Positions 1 to 8,820 of a stretch of DNA of 64,000 nt are shown here, piece by piece. The stretch is taken from positions 62,001 to 126,000 of the forward strand of contig NZ_FNFV01000003.1 of assembly GCF_900102905.1 (NCBI RefSeq). The letters are read 5' to 3'. Position numbers and translations under genes: made by a program. The stretch's first letter is position 1, and each line of letters starts with the position of its first letter. Source of the DNA: Meinhardsimonia xiamenensis. Its GTDB lineage: Bacteria; Pseudomonadota; Alphaproteobacteria; Rhodobacterales; Rhodobacteraceae. Under the pieces are notes generated by a model. The model was not told the origin of the DNA and did not search any database. It was given only the letters and a program-made list of their open reading frames with translations.

Positions 1-493
1 GGGATAGCGCGTAGTAGCCGGTGCGGTCGAGGCAAGCATCGGTGAGCGACACCGCGTTGGGGTGGCGCTCGAGGTCGCCGGCGTAAAGGTCGATGACGTA
101 GGTCAACATGGCCTCGCGCCGCTCTTCGGCATGGAAGGCGAGCATCTCGGCCACGCTTCGCGTCTCGCAGAAGGGGAAGAAGAGATATTCGGCATTGTAG
201 CAGTAATAGAGCCAGACGTTCGGGGCGGCCGCGATCACCCGGTTGACCGTATCGACAAGCAGCGCAGTCGTGGTCACGTGCAGATCGACCCGATGCACCT
301 GCTCCTCCAGAAGCCGCGAGAGCCGCAGCTCGATCGGTGCAAAGAGCACAAGCTCGGCGAAACCCGTGTTGAGGTGGTGCCGAATCGTGGAATCGACCTC
401 GACGAGGTCTTCGGCGAAGACGAGCGCCACCGGCCCCTTGGCCAGTGCCCTGCGACCGTCGGTGAGAAAGGCTTCCAGGCTCTGATAGCGCAT
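1..493 (-). CDS. Glycosyltransferase family 2-like protein (3' end cut off by window edge)
   Basis: I read this frame on the minus strand; it is open from an ATG at 493 to the window edge, so the C-terminus is missing. The protein begins MRYQSLEAFL, has a hydrophobic strand followed by an acidic turn (VALVFAEDLVEVDST), and later carries aromatic and cysteine-rich stretches (LYYCYNAEYLF, FPFCETRS). From memory it resembles a protein that Rhodobacteraceae genomes label glycosyltransferase family 2, but I see no classical DxD site in the visible part, so the function is tentative. The frame stays open upstream of 493, through an in-frame TTG at 553, and the intervening residues ([13 protein letters not shown]) look protein-like, so the true start may lie up there. 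Neither start has a clear Shine-Dalgarno sequence. It is divergent from miaB. Confidence 0.7.
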   Translation of the reverse strand, partial: MRYQSLEAFLTDGRRALAKGPVALVFAEDLVEVDSTIRHHLNTGFAELVLFAPIELRLSRLLEEQVHRVDLHVTTTALLVDTVNRVIAAAPNVWLYYCYNAEYLFFPFCETRSVAEMLAFHAEERREAMLTYVIDLYAGDLERHPNAVSLTDACLDRTGYYALS

Positions 494-635
494 GTTCTGG
501 TTCTTGATACTGCCCGCATGTTGAATTTCCCACGAAACGCCCCAGCCTATCAACCGTTGCGGCGGGGCTGCGGGTGATGTAGGCCCCGCGCATTCCAAAG
601 GCGCCCATCTGAAGGGCGTCCATCGGCAAGGCCCT

Positions 636-1964
636 GTGACGATGACCGGCGAACGCAAGCTCTACATCCGCACCTATGGCTGTCAGATGAACGTCTATGA
701 CAGCGAGCGCATGGCCGAGGCGCTGGCGCCGTCGGGCTACGCGCTGACCGATACGCCCGAAGAGGCGGATCTGATCCTGCTCAACACCTGTCACATCCGC
801 GAGAAGGCGGCCGAAAAGGTCTATTCCGAGCTTGGCCGGCTCAAGCCGCTGAAGTCCGCCAACCCCGATCTGAAAATCGGCGTGGCGGGCTGCGTGGCGC
901 AGGCCGAGGGCGAGGAGATCCTGCGCCGCCAACCGCTTGTCGATCTCGTCGTGGGGCCGCAAAGCTATCATCGCCTGCCCGAGCTCGAGGCGCGTGCGCG
1001 CGCCGGCGGCGCGGTGGTGGACACCGATTTTCCCGCCGAGGACAAGTTCGAGCACCTGGGCGCTCGGCCGAAGGCAAGCCGCGGCCCCACGGCCTTTCTG
1101 ACCGTGCAGGAGGGCTGCGACAAGTTCTGCGCCTTCTGCGTGGTGCCCTACACGCGCGGTGCCGAGGTCAGCCGCCCGGTGGAGCGGGTTTTGGCCGAGG
1201 CGCGCGATCTGGTGGCGCGCGGGGTGCGCGAGATCACGCTTCTGGGCCAGAACGTGAACGCCTATCACGGGATCGGCCCCGACGGAGAAGACTGGAGCCT
1301 TGCGCGGCTCATTCGCGCGTTGGCCGAGATCGAGGGCCTTGCCCGCATCCGCTACACCACCTCCCACCCGAACGACATGACCGATGACCTGATCGCCGCG
1401 CATGGTGAGGTCGAGAAGCTCATGCCCTATCTGCATCTGCCGGTGCAGTCGGGGTCTGACCGCATCCTCAAGGCGATGAACCGCAAGCACACGGCCGAAA
1501 GCTACATTCGCCTCATCGAACGCATCCGCGCCGCGCGGCCCGACATCCTGATCTCGGGCGACTTCATCGTCGGCTTCCCCGGCGAGACGGAAGAGGATTT
1601 CGAGGCCACGCTCGCGCTCGTGCGCGAGGTGCGCTACGGGCAGTGCTACTCCTTCCGCTATTCGCCGCGGCCCGGCACGCCCGCGGCCGAGCGTGCACAG
1701 GTGGCGCCCGAGGTCGCCTCCGAGAGGCTCACGCGACTGCAGGCGCTGCTCGAGGCGCAACAGCGCGAGGTCCAGCAGGAGATGGTCGGCCGCACGCTCG
1801 AGGTGCTGTTCGAGAAGCCCGGCCGCATGGCGGGCCAGATGGTGGGCAAGTCGCCGCATCTCCATGCCGTCCATGTCAGCGGCGGCGACATTGCCGTCGG
1901 TGACATTCGGCCGGTGCGCATCACAGCGAGCGCATCGCATTCGCTTGCCGGCGAGCTCGCCTAG
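636..1964 (+). CDS. miaB: tRNA-2-methylthio-N6-dimethylallyladenosine synthase MiaB
   Basis: This radical-SAM methylthiotransferase adds the 2-methylthio group to isopentenyl-adenosine-37 of tRNAs that read UNN codons. The 442-residue protein has the family's normal length and order. The N-terminal UPF0004 domain carries the three auxiliary-cluster cysteines C16 (TYGCQMN), C52 (NTCHIRE) and C86 (AGCVAQ). The radical-SAM motif CDKFCAFC follows, with C161, C165 and C168, and a TRAM domain occupies roughly the last 65 residues. The start is GTG at 636; an ATG two codons later (642) is an equally possible start and makes little difference. It is transcribed away from the partial gene at the window edge and seems to be a single gene. 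Confidence 0.97.
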   Translation: MTMTGERKLYIRTYGCQMNVYDSERMAEALAPSGYALTDTPEEADLILLNTCHIREKAAEKVYSELGRLKPLKSANPDLKIGVAGCVAQAEGEEILRRQPLVDLVVGPQSYHRLPELEARARAGGAVVDTDFPAEDKFEHLGARPKASRGPTAFLTVQEGCDKFCAFCVVPYTRGAEVSRPVERVLAEARDLVARGVREITLLGQNVNAYHGIGPDGEDWSLARLIRALAEIEGLARIRYTTSHPNDMTDDLIAAHGEVEKLMPYLHLPVQSGSDRILKAMNRKHTAESYIRLIERIRAARPDILISGDFIVGFPGETEEDFEATLALVREVRYGQCYSFRYSPRPGTPAAERAQVAPEVASERLTRLQALLEAQQREVQQEMVGRTLEVLFEKPGRMAGQMVGKSPHLHAVHVSGGDIAVGDIRPVRITASASHSLAGELA

Positions 1965-2225
1965 CCGGGACGTCGCGTCGCCGGCGGGGCAGCTCCCGAA
2001 ACCCCTGTCTCTCATCGTCCACATCGGACAAGGCGCGGGGCATGGCCTTGACCCGAGCCTGGCCGGCGTGCCGCTGCGATGTGACGAGATGTTGTAAAAC
2101 CTCTTCCCTTTGCACCAAGACTTGTTAAAGTCATCCATATCCTGTGGGCAGGTTTTCGGCACAGGCGACAAAATGCGGTAATGCCCGCGGCGCCTGAAAG
2201 GCAGCAGGGAGAGGGCGAAAAGGCG

Positions 2226-2798
2226 ATGGGCAAGATCATTGCGATACGGAAAGGGGGGCTGGCGGCGGCGGTTGCGCTGGCCGGGTTCACGGCGGTGTCA
2301 GCCTGGGCTGACGAGACGGGCGGGCGGCGTGCCATTGTCGGCGAGTCATACATCCCGACCATCTGGATCGATCCCGACGGTTGTGAGCACTGGGTGATGG
2401 ATGACGGCTGGGAGGGGTACATGACGCCCCATGTCACCCGCGAGGGAATCCCTGTATGCCGGCGCGTCAACACTTGCGCGGTCATGAACTCCGACACGCT
2501 CTTCGCGACCGACAGCTACAGGCTCAGCCGCGGCGCCAGGGCGCGCCTCGAGGATTTCTTCCGCACCGCAGGCGCGACCGCCTACATCATCGTCGGTCAT
2601 ACCGACAGCCGCGCGAGCGACGACTACAACCTGCGTCTTTCGCTGCGGCGCGCCAACGAGGTGGCGCGGGTGGCCAAATCGGTTGGCGCGCGGATTGCCG
2701 ATGTGCGCGGTTATGGCGAGCGGATGCCCATTGCCTCGAACGCCACGGCCGAGGGCATGGCCCGCAACCGCCGCGTCGAGATCATCTGCATTCGCTGA
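2226..2798 (+). CDS. Exported OmpA-family protein with an N-terminal cysteine-containing module
   Basis: This 190-residue exported protein starts with a signal peptide (MGKIIAIRKGG, then a hydrophobic run, probable cleavage after AWA). Residues 46-78 form a small module with the pattern IWIDPDGC-x-HW-x2-DDG-x-EGY...GIPVC, and about the last 110 residues are an OmpA-C peptidoglycan-binding domain (VGHTDSRASDDYN, LSLRRANEV, ARNRRVEI). The expected role is a non-covalent link to peptidoglycan from the periplasm or outer membrane. I chose the ATG at 2226 rather than the in-frame ATG at 2181 because a purine-rich GGGAGAGGGCGAAAAGG lies just before it and the signal peptide then begins at residue 1. 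The next gene, 18 bases downstream, carries the same module, so the pair probably works together. Confidence 0.9.
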   Translation: MGKIIAIRKGGLAAAVALAGFTAVSAWADETGGRRAIVGESYIPTIWIDPDGCEHWVMDDGWEGYMTPHVTREGIPVCRRVNTCAVMNSDTLFATDSYRLSRGARARLEDFFRTAGATAYIIVGHTDSRASDDYNLRLSLRRANEVARVAKSVGARIADVRGYGERMPIASNATAEGMARNRRVEIICIR

Positions 2799-2816
2799 GC
2801 TTCGGGGGGCATTGGA

Positions 2817-3116
2817 ATGAGCATGTTCAGAGCAGCCGCACTGATCGCAGCAGCGGCGCTTCTCGCCGGGTGTGTCGACAACAAGACCGACAAGACCGTC
2901 GATCGCGGCATCGACTCGAAGCACCTCAGCCAGCTGCGTGCCGGCATCTGGGTGGACCCGAACGGATGTGATCACTGGATCATCGACGATGGTGCCGAAG
3001 GGTACCTCTCGCAGCGGCTCGACAAGTACGGCAAGCCGGTGTGCTCGGGCGTCGCGCCCCCGAACACTGCCATCGGCCCCTACAAGGCGGGTTCGGACGT
3101 GTCCGACCCGATCTGA
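2817..3116 (+). CDS. Small lipoprotein sharing a module with the upstream OmpA-family protein
   Basis: This 99-residue lipoprotein has a type II signal peptide ending in the lipobox LLAGC, with the lipidated cysteine at residue 19. Residues 44-76 align without gaps to residues 46-78 of the preceding OmpA-family protein. 18 of 33 positions are identical, including two cysteines, two tryptophans, HW, DDG, EGY and GxPVC. Beyond that module there is only a short linker and a hydrophilic tail. I do not recognise a named family. A second ATG at 2823 is an alternative start with little effect. The gene lies 18 bases after the OmpA-family gene and is probably co-transcribed with it, so an outer-membrane or peptidoglycan-associated pair is a reasonable inference. 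Confidence 0.88.
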   Translation: MSMFRAAALIAAAALLAGCVDNKTDKTVDRGIDSKHLSQLRAGIWVDPNGCDHWIIDDGAEGYLSQRLDKYGKPVCSGVAPPNTAIGPYKAGSDVSDPI

Positions 3117-3311
3117 GTTTTCGCGCCGCGGGCTTGCCGCGCATGTCGTGGAGATTACATCGCGCCGTGCCCCGGCAAGGGTGCGGCGCGCCTGCCTTTT
3201 CGAGGTGCGGGCCGTGCGCAATATTCCGGCCGGGGCGGCAAGCGGCCTTGCTCTTGCCGCAAGGCCTTGGCACCATGCGAATGAACCCGCCTGCTTGAGA
3301 GGGAACCACGC

Positions 3312-4328
3312 TTGAGCGTCAGCGCACTGACCCCGTCACCCATTGCCGAGGACAATGGCGACACTCTGATCGAATTCTCCGACAACCGCCTCCTGATCGA
3401 TCTTTGCGGCGAATTTGACCGCAACCTTGCCCAGATCGAGCACGCCCTCGATGTCCATATCCAGCGCCGTGGCAATCTTCTGACCCTGCACGGGGAGGCG
3501 CCGGCCCGCGCCCGCGCGGCGGAGGTCCTGACGGCCCTCTACGCGCGGCTCGAGGCGGGGCGCGGCATCGACTCCGGCGCCATAGACGGCGCCATCCGCA
3601 TCGGCGCGGGCGAGGAAGGGGCGGCGCGCTTCCCTGGCGAGCAGATGGAGCTCTTCAGCGGCGGCCGTGTCGAGCTGCGCACACGCCGCAAGATCGTGGA
3701 GCCGCGCACCCAGGCGCAGCGCGCCTATGTCGCCAATCTCTTCAAGCACGAGCTCAACTTCGGCATCGGCCCCGCAGGCACCGGAAAGACCTATCTCGCC
3801 GTCGCCGTCGGCGTGACCATGTTCATCGCCGGGCAGGTGGACAAGATCATTCTCTCCCGGCCGGCGGTCGAGGCGGGCGAGCGCCTTGGCTTCCTGCCGG
3901 GGGACATGAAGGAGAAGGTCGACCCCTACATGCAGCCGCTTTATGACGCGCTGGGCGATTTTCTGCCCGGCAAGCAGCTTGCGCGGCTGATGGAAGAGAA
4001 GCGCATCGAGATCGCGCCGCTTGCCTTCATGCGGGGGCGGACGCTTTCCAACGCCTTCATCGTTCTCGACGAGGCCCAGAACGCCACCGCCATGCAGATG
4101 AAGATGTTTCTCACCCGCCTCGGCGAGGGGAGCCGGATGGTCGTCACGGGTGACCGCAGCCAGGTTGACCTGCCGCGCGGCGTTGCAAGCGGCCTCGGCG
4201 ACGCCGAGCGGCTGCTGAAATCGGTGGAGGGGGTGGGATTTTCCTATTTCACCGCGCGGGATGTGGTGCGCCACCCCCTGGTTGCGCGGATCATCGAGGC
4301 CTATGACGCCGATGACCGAGGCGAATGA
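3312..4328 (+). CDS. phoH: PhoH-like ATPase
   Basis: This 338-residue cytoplasmic P-loop ATPase belongs to the PhoH/YbeZ family, which is associated with RNA metabolism and almost always sits beside ybeY. An N-terminal KH-like region (roughly residues 20-110) is followed by the PhoH domain. Walker A is GPAGTGKT near residue 155 and Walker B is FIVLDEAQNAT, followed by MVVTGD. I place the start at the TTG at 3312, because GAGAGGGA lies about nine bases upstream and no ATG fits the conserved N-terminus. It opens a run of overlapping genes (phoH-ybeY-corC-lnt) that is conserved in alphaproteobacteria. Its 3' end overlaps ybeY by 17 bases. Confidence 0.95.
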   Translation: MSVSALTPSPIAEDNGDTLIEFSDNRLLIDLCGEFDRNLAQIEHALDVHIQRRGNLLTLHGEAPARARAAEVLTALYARLEAGRGIDSGAIDGAIRIGAGEEGAARFPGEQMELFSGGRVELRTRRKIVEPRTQAQRAYVANLFKHELNFGIGPAGTGKTYLAVAVGVTMFIAGQVDKIILSRPAVEAGERLGFLPGDMKEKVDPYMQPLYDALGDFLPGKQLARLMEEKRIEIAPLAFMRGRTLSNAFIVLDEAQNATAMQMKMFLTRLGEGSRMVVTGDRSQVDLPRGVASGLGDAERLLKSVEGVGFSYFTARDVVRHPLVARIIEAYDADDRGE

Positions 4329-4917
4329 CGCCCCCCGCGCCGCCGGGCAGGAAGGCGGCCCCGCCGAGGTCATCATCGAGGACGGGCGATGGCAAGCGGT
4401 CGAGATCGAAAGGTTGGCCGAGCGCGCGATCTCGGCCGGACTTGCGCAGCTCGGTCTCGCGCCGGAGCGCTTTCTGGTCAGCATCCTGGCCGCGGACGAT
4501 GCCGCCATCGCCCGGCTCAATCGCGATTTCCGGGGCAAGGACCGCCCCACAAACGTCTTGAGCTGGCCCTCGGTCGAGCGGCGCCCCGCCGTGCCGGGGC
4601 AGGCGCCACCGCTGCCCGGTGCGGGCGAGGAGGAGCTCGGCGACATCGCGCTCGCCTACGAGACCTGCACGAGGGAGGCGCGCGAGGCCGGGATTTCGTT
4701 GCAGGACCATGTGACGCACCTGCTGGTGCATGGGCTGCTGCACCTATTGGGTTATGACCATGAGCGCGACGCCGATGCAACGCTCATGGAGATGCAGGAG
4801 GTGGCGATACTTGCAGGCCTTGGCATCGCGAACCCATATAGGTGGCAGGAAGAAGCGGATCGGCCCGCCGAACAGGGTGGGAACGGACAGCGATCCGCGC
4901 AGGATGGAAAGGATTGA
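4312..4917 (+). CDS. ybeY: Endoribonuclease YbeY
   Basis: YbeY is a zinc-dependent single-strand endoribonuclease needed for 16S rRNA 3'-end maturation and ribosome quality control. The 201-residue product has the signature HGLLHLLGYDH (from about residue 140), which supplies the three zinc-binding histidines, and the RDTNVLSFP-like segment appears here as DRPTNVLSWP. ATGs at 4303 and 4312 are both possible starts. I chose 4312 because the family N-terminus is short, but the choice is uncertain. The gene begins inside the end of phoH, and its stop codon shares a base with the corC start, so translation of the three genes is probably coupled. The roughly 25-residue hydrophilic tail after the catalytic domain is not part of the core fold. 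Confidence 0.95.
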   Translation: MTEANDAPRAAGQEGGPAEVIIEDGRWQAVEIERLAERAISAGLAQLGLAPERFLVSILAADDAAIARLNRDFRGKDRPTNVLSWPSVERRPAVPGQAPPLPGAGEEELGDIALAYETCTREAREAGISLQDHVTHLLVHGLLHLLGYDHERDADATLMEMQEVAILAGLGIANPYRWQEEADRPAEQGGNGQRSAQDGKD

Positions 4918-5888
4918 TGGCCAACGCAGAAGCGGGTCAGTCTAGCGCGGCGCAGGGCGCGCGCATCACCCGCGATCAAGGAAAGTCGGGGCTCCCCCTG
5001 CAGACTGACGAGGAGCCTCAGTCGTCCGGCGGCATTATTGCCCGACTGTTCAGGAAGCTTGGGGGCGGTTCGGCGCCCGCGGCGGCGCGCGATGCCGGCC
5101 GCGCGTCACGGGCCAATGGTGCCTCCGCCCACGGCCTTGCGAACCTCGGCAGGTTGCGCGTGGCGGATGTGGCCGTGCCCAAGGCCGAGATTGTCGCCGT
5201 GCCCATCGACATCAGCCGGGACCAGCTGCTCGAGGTCTTCCGCAAGAGCGGCTACTCGCGCCTGCCGGTCTACCGCGGAACGCTCGACCACCCCGTGGGC
5301 CTCGTGCACCTCAAGGATGTCGCCCTCGAACATGGCTTCGGCAAGGAAGGCAAGCGCTTTTCCCTGCGCAAGCTCCTCAGGCCGCTGATCTTCGTGCCGC
5401 CGTCGATGCCGATCGGCGTCCTGTTGCAGAAGATGCAGAACGACCGCATCCACATGGCACTCGTCATCGACGAATATGGCGGGGTGGACGGGCTTGTGAC
5501 CATCGAGGATCTCATCGAACAGGTGATCGGCGAGATCGAGGACGAGCACGATGTGAACGGCGACAGCTACTGGGTTCAGGAAAAGCCTGGCTGCTACCTT
5601 GTTCAGGCCCGTGCGCCGCTCGACGAATTCGAGGAGGAAATCGGAATTCCACTCCGCGTGAGCGAGGAAGAGGAAGACGTGGACACCGTCGGCGGGTTGG
5701 TCTTCCTGCTTGTCGGGCGGGTGCCCGCGCGCGGCGAGGTGATCCGCCATCCGGCCGGCCCGGAATTCGAGGTCGTCGATGCCGACCCCCGACGCGTCAA
5801 GCGGCTGCGGGTGCGGCTGCCGCAGGCGCTGGCGAAAGCGGGCGAGGCGAGCGCCGTTTCGGCGCGGCAAGCGCGGAGCGATGGCTGA
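4917..5888 (+). CDS. corC: CorC/HlyC-type CBS-pair protein
   Basis: This 323-residue protein has an N-terminal hydrophilic segment of about 75 residues. A pair of CBS domains follows (roughly residues 80-205, including SGYSRLPVY and HMALVIDEYGG). A C-terminal CorC_HlyC domain (roughly 225-310) ends in RRVKRLRVR. The family is linked to magnesium and cobalt homeostasis and acts with CNNM/CorB-type membrane partners. No transmembrane segment is visible, so it should be a soluble or peripheral protein. The ATG at 4917 shares one base with the ybeY stop; a longer in-frame reading would sit inside ybeY. The 3' end overlaps lnt by eight bases. The old label hemolysin is historical. Confidence 0.93.
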   Translation: MANAEAGQSSAAQGARITRDQGKSGLPLQTDEEPQSSGGIIARLFRKLGGGSAPAAARDAGRASRANGASAHGLANLGRLRVADVAVPKAEIVAVPIDISRDQLLEVFRKSGYSRLPVYRGTLDHPVGLVHLKDVALEHGFGKEGKRFSLRKLLRPLIFVPPSMPIGVLLQKMQNDRIHMALVIDEYGGVDGLVTIEDLIEQVIGEIEDEHDVNGDSYWVQEKPGCYLVQARAPLDEFEEEIGIPLRVSEEEEDVDTVGGLVFLLVGRVPARGEVIRHPAGPEFEVVDADPRRVKRLRVRLPQALAKAGEASAVSARQARSDG

Positions 5889-7455
5889 CATCCGTGCTGG
5901 CGCCACATGGCGGTTGCTGCCGGCCCGGCCGCGCGGGCGGATGGCGCTTGCCGCGCTGGCAGGCGCGCTCGCCGCCGCGGGACAGGCGCCGCTGGGTCTT
6001 GCCTGGGCGACCCTGGTGGCGCTTGCCGCGCTGTGCGCGCTGCAGCTTGGTGCCCGGGGCCCGCGCGAGGCAGCGTGGCTCGGCTGGGCGGGTGGAACCG
6101 GCCATTTCGCGGCCGCGCTGTTCTGGATCGTCGAGCCGTTTCTTGTGGACGCCGCACGCCACGGCTGGATGGCCCCGTTCGCCCTCGTGGGCCTTGCCGG
6201 GGGGCTTGCGTTGTTCTGGGCCGGGGCGTGCTGGCTGGCGGCCTGGCTCAGGCCCGGCTCCGGCGCCGCTCCGGCACTTGCCTGGGCAGCGGCCCTTGCG
6301 GGCGCGGAGGCCGTTCGAAGCTATGTTCTCACCGGTTTTCCCTGGGCGCTCATCGGCCATGTCTGGGTGGGCTGGCCGGCGATGCAGCTTTCCGCATGGG
6401 TCGGGCCGCTCGGCCTGACGGCGCTGACCGTTGTCACCGCGGCCCTCGCCGCGGCGCTCGCATTCTCGCGTCGCTGGAGTCTGCTGCCGGGCCTGGGCGC
6501 ATGCGCGGCCTTGCTCTTCGTGCCCGGCCTCGCCGCTGAGCGCAGCGCCGAAGGTGCCGGAGCGCAGGCCGTCTTGCCGGCGGCGAGCGCGCAGGCGCGG
6601 CCGCTTGTGCGCCTCGTCCAGCCCAACGCCGCGCAGCATCTGAAGTGGGATCCCGAACACGCGCTGCGTTTCTGGCAGCGTCAGATCGACTTCACCGCGG
6701 CGCCGGCGGAAGGCGGGCGGCGACCCGATCTCGTCGTCTGGCCCGAGACGGCCGTGCCCTGGCTCCTCGAACGTGCGGGCGCCGCGCTCGAGCGGATTGC
6801 AGAGGCCGCCGATGGGGTGCCGGTTGTCTTCGGCATCCAGCGCACCGAAGGCGGGCGGGCTTACAACTCGCTGGCGCTGCTTGATGCGGACGGCTCTCTC
6901 GCTGCGGTCTATGACAAGCATCATCTCGTGCCATTCGGGGAGTATCTGCCCTTTCCCGGGCTCATGGCGCGTCTCGGCCTTTCCGCCTTCACCGCACAGG
7001 CCGGCTATGGTTACACGCCCGGGCCGGGGCCCGTATTGCTCGCGATTGGTGGCGATCTGGGGCAGGCGCTGCCGCTCATCTGCTACGAGGCAATCTTTCC
7101 GCACGAAGTTCTCGCCGCACCCGGTCGGGCGGACTTCATCCTGCAGATCACCAATGACGCGTGGTTCGGCACCCTGGCGGGGCCTCAGCAGCATCTGGCC
7201 CAGGCGCGGCTGAGGGCGGTCGAGACCGGGCTGCCGGTGGTGCGCGTGGCCAACACCGGCATCTCGGCGGTGATCGACACGCGGGGACAGGTGATCGGCT
7301 CGCTGCCCCTGGGCGAGGCCGGATATCTCGACCTCGCCTTGCCGCCGCCGGAAAGACCTACCATCTATGCGCGAGCGGGTGATGCGCCGGTCATCCTTCT
7401 GCTGACCGTCGGGCTTGCGGCGCTTGCCGCGACGGGCCGGCGAAAACCCGGTTGA
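5881..7455 (+). CDS. lnt: Apolipoprotein N-acyltransferase Lnt
   Basis: Lnt performs the last step of lipoprotein maturation, moving an acyl chain from phospholipid to the N-terminus of the diacylglyceryl-modified cysteine in the inner membrane. The 524-residue product has a multi-spanning N-terminal membrane region (about residues 15-215) and a periplasmic nitrilase-like domain. The Glu-Lys-Cys catalytic triad reads as E289 (WPETAVPW), K346 (YDKHHLVPFGEY) and C401 (LICYEAIFP), followed by NDAWFG. A last hydrophobic segment lies at the C-terminus. The ATG at 5881 overlaps the corC stop by eight bases, consistent with coupling. Substrates in this window include the lipoproteins at 2817 and 29303. 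Confidence 0.96.
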   Translation: MADIRAGATWRLLPARPRGRMALAALAGALAAAGQAPLGLAWATLVALAALCALQLGARGPREAAWLGWAGGTGHFAAALFWIVEPFLVDAARHGWMAPFALVGLAGGLALFWAGACWLAAWLRPGSGAAPALAWAAALAGAEAVRSYVLTGFPWALIGHVWVGWPAMQLSAWVGPLGLTALTVVTAALAAALAFSRRWSLLPGLGACAALLFVPGLAAERSAEGAGAQAVLPAASAQARPLVRLVQPNAAQHLKWDPEHALRFWQRQIDFTAAPAEGGRRPDLVVWPETAVPWLLERAGAALERIAEAADGVPVVFGIQRTEGGRAYNSLALLDADGSLAAVYDKHHLVPFGEYLPFPGLMARLGLSAFTAQAGYGYTPGPGPVLLAIGGDLGQALPLICYEAIFPHEVLAAPGRADFILQITNDAWFGTLAGPQQHLAQARLRAVETGLPVVRVANTGISAVIDTRGQVIGSLPLGEAGYLDLALPPPERPTIYARAGDAPVILLLTVGLAALAATGRRKPG

Positions 7456-7492
7456 ACTCGGACCGATCCGCGGGTAACGCAAATCGGTCAGC

Positions 7493-7540
7493 GCGTCACA
7501 ACGGCTTCCTGGCGTGGCGTGGCTTAAACCCAATGGAGCA
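7493..7540 (+). promoter_or_regulatory. SAM/SAH riboswitch of metK
   Basis: The leader between lnt and metK contains TCACAACGGCTTCCTGGCGTGGC followed by AATGGAGCA (split here by a short linker), which I recognise as the core of the SAM/SAH riboswitch. A 7-bp hairpin pairs 7493-7499 with 7514-7520 around a CA- and pyrimidine-containing loop. Loop bases GCTTC at 7504-7508 can pair with GGAGC at 7535-7539, closing an H-type pseudoknot that buries the Shine-Dalgarno GGAG ten bases ahead of the metK ATG. Ligand binding would therefore repress translation of SAM synthetase, a feedback loop. The class is known from Rhodobacterales upstream of metK. Confidence 0.9.
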
Positions 7541-7548
7541 CTCCCCCG

Positions 7549-8700
7549 ATGTCGCGAAAGAACTACCTCTTCACCTCGGAGTCGGTTTCCGAAGGCCATC
7601 CCGACAAGGTCTGCGACCGAATTTCCGACGCGGTGCTTGATGCCTTCCTTGCCGCCGATCCCAATGCGCGGGTTGCCTGCGAGACCTTCGCCACCACCGA
7701 CCGCGTGGTCATCGGCGGCGAGGTGCGCGGGCCGGGCGAGGTGATCGAGCGTGTCGAGCAGATCGCGCGGGACTGCGTGCGCGACATCGGCTACGAGCAG
7801 GACGGCTTTCACTGGGCGAACATGAAGGTGGAAAGCTACCTGCACGCCCAGTCCGCCGACATCGCCCAGGGCGTGGACCGCGAGGGCGCGGGCGATCAGG
7901 GCATCATGTTCGGCTATGCGGTCAACGAGACGCCGGAGCTGATGCCGGCGCCGATCCAGTACGCCCATGCGATCCTGCGGCGCCTGGCCGAGGCGCGGAA
8001 GTCGGGAAGGGAGCCCAAGCTCGGGCCGGACGCCAAGTCGCAGCTGACCCTGCGCTACGAGGACGGCAGGCCGGTCGAGGTGACCTCGCTGGTGCTTTCC
8101 ACGCAGCATCTCGACGAGACGCTGACCTCCGATGACGTGCGCGCCATCGTCGAGCCCTACATCCGCGAAGTGCTGCCCGAGGGCTGGCTCACCGAGGCCA
8201 CCGAGTGGCACGTCAACCCCACCGGCAAGTTCGTCATCGGCGGGCCGGACGGGGATGCGGGGCTCACGGGACGCAAGATCATCGTCGACACCTATGGCGG
8301 CGCGGCGCCGCATGGGGGCGGGGCCTTCTCCGGCAAGGATCCCACCAAGGTGGACCGTTCGGCGGCCTATGCTGCCCGCTATCTGGCCAAGAACGTGGTG
8401 GCCGCGGGGCTTGCGGAGCGCTGCACCATCCAGCTTTCCTACGCCATCGGCGTGGCCAGGCCGCTTTCGGTCTATGTCGACACGGCGGGAACGGGCCATG
8501 TGCCCGACGAGGAGATCGAGAAGGTCGTCGCCGGGATCATGGATCTCACTCCGCGGGGGATCCGCGAACATCTGGGGCTGAACCGGCCGATCTATCAGCG
8601 CACCGCCGCCTACGGTCACTTCGGGCGCGCGCCCGAGCCCGATGGCGGGTTCTCGTGGGAACGCACCGATCTGGCCGAGGAGCTGAAGAGCCGCTTCTGA
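7549..8700 (+). CDS. metK: S-adenosylmethionine synthetase MetK
   Basis: MetK makes S-adenosylmethionine from methionine and ATP, releasing phosphate and diphosphate. The 383-residue product carries the family signatures [18 protein letters not shown] near the N-terminus, [12 protein letters not shown] in the middle, and the glycine-rich [20 protein letters not shown] region. The ATG at 7549 follows GGAG at 7535-7538, which is the element hidden in the upstream SAM/SAH riboswitch. SAM made here feeds several neighbours that consume it, including TrmB just downstream and MiaB. Confidence 0.98.
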   Translation: MSRKNYLFTSESVSEGHPDKVCDRISDAVLDAFLAADPNARVACETFATTDRVVIGGEVRGPGEVIERVEQIARDCVRDIGYEQDGFHWANMKVESYLHAQSADIAQGVDREGAGDQGIMFGYAVNETPELMPAPIQYAHAILRRLAEARKSGREPKLGPDAKSQLTLRYEDGRPVEVTSLVLSTQHLDETLTSDDVRAIVEPYIREVLPEGWLTEATEWHVNPTGKFVIGGPDGDAGLTGRKIIVDTYGGAAPHGGGAFSGKDPTKVDRSAAYAARYLAKNVVAAGLAERCTIQLSYAIGVARPLSVYVDTAGTGHVPDEEIEKVVAGIMDLTPRGIREHLGLNRPIYQRTAAYGHFGRAPEPDGGFSWERTDLAEELKSRF

Positions 8701-8740
8701 GCCATCCCGCGCCTGCGGCGCGAACGCCGCTCTGCGGCGT

Positions 8741-8772
8741 GCCTCCGGCGGGGGTATTTCGGCCAGGATGAT
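8741..8772 (+). repeat. Short intergenic repeat, copy 1
   Basis: The intergenic segment between metK and trmB holds GCCTCCGGCGGGGGTATTT, followed by a purine-rich GGCCAGGATGATGG. The first 19 bases recur exactly at 61524-61542, where the following bases are also similar. The repeat is preceded here by a GC-rich potential stem (GCCTGCGGCGCG / CGCCGCTCTGCGGCG). From memory, similar GCCTCCGGCGGGxGTATTT elements are scattered through Rhodobacteraceae genomes, but I know of no assigned function. Confidence 0.75.
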
Positions 8773-8820
8773 GGAAACCGGGGCGTGACGGGCTGAAGGG
8801 CCCTTGCGAGCTGAGACGGC

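Noticed and set aside
3336-4646. Open minus-strand frame over phoH and ybeY
   Set aside because: Antisense shadow of two well-identified genes; no ribosome binding site or recognisable domain.
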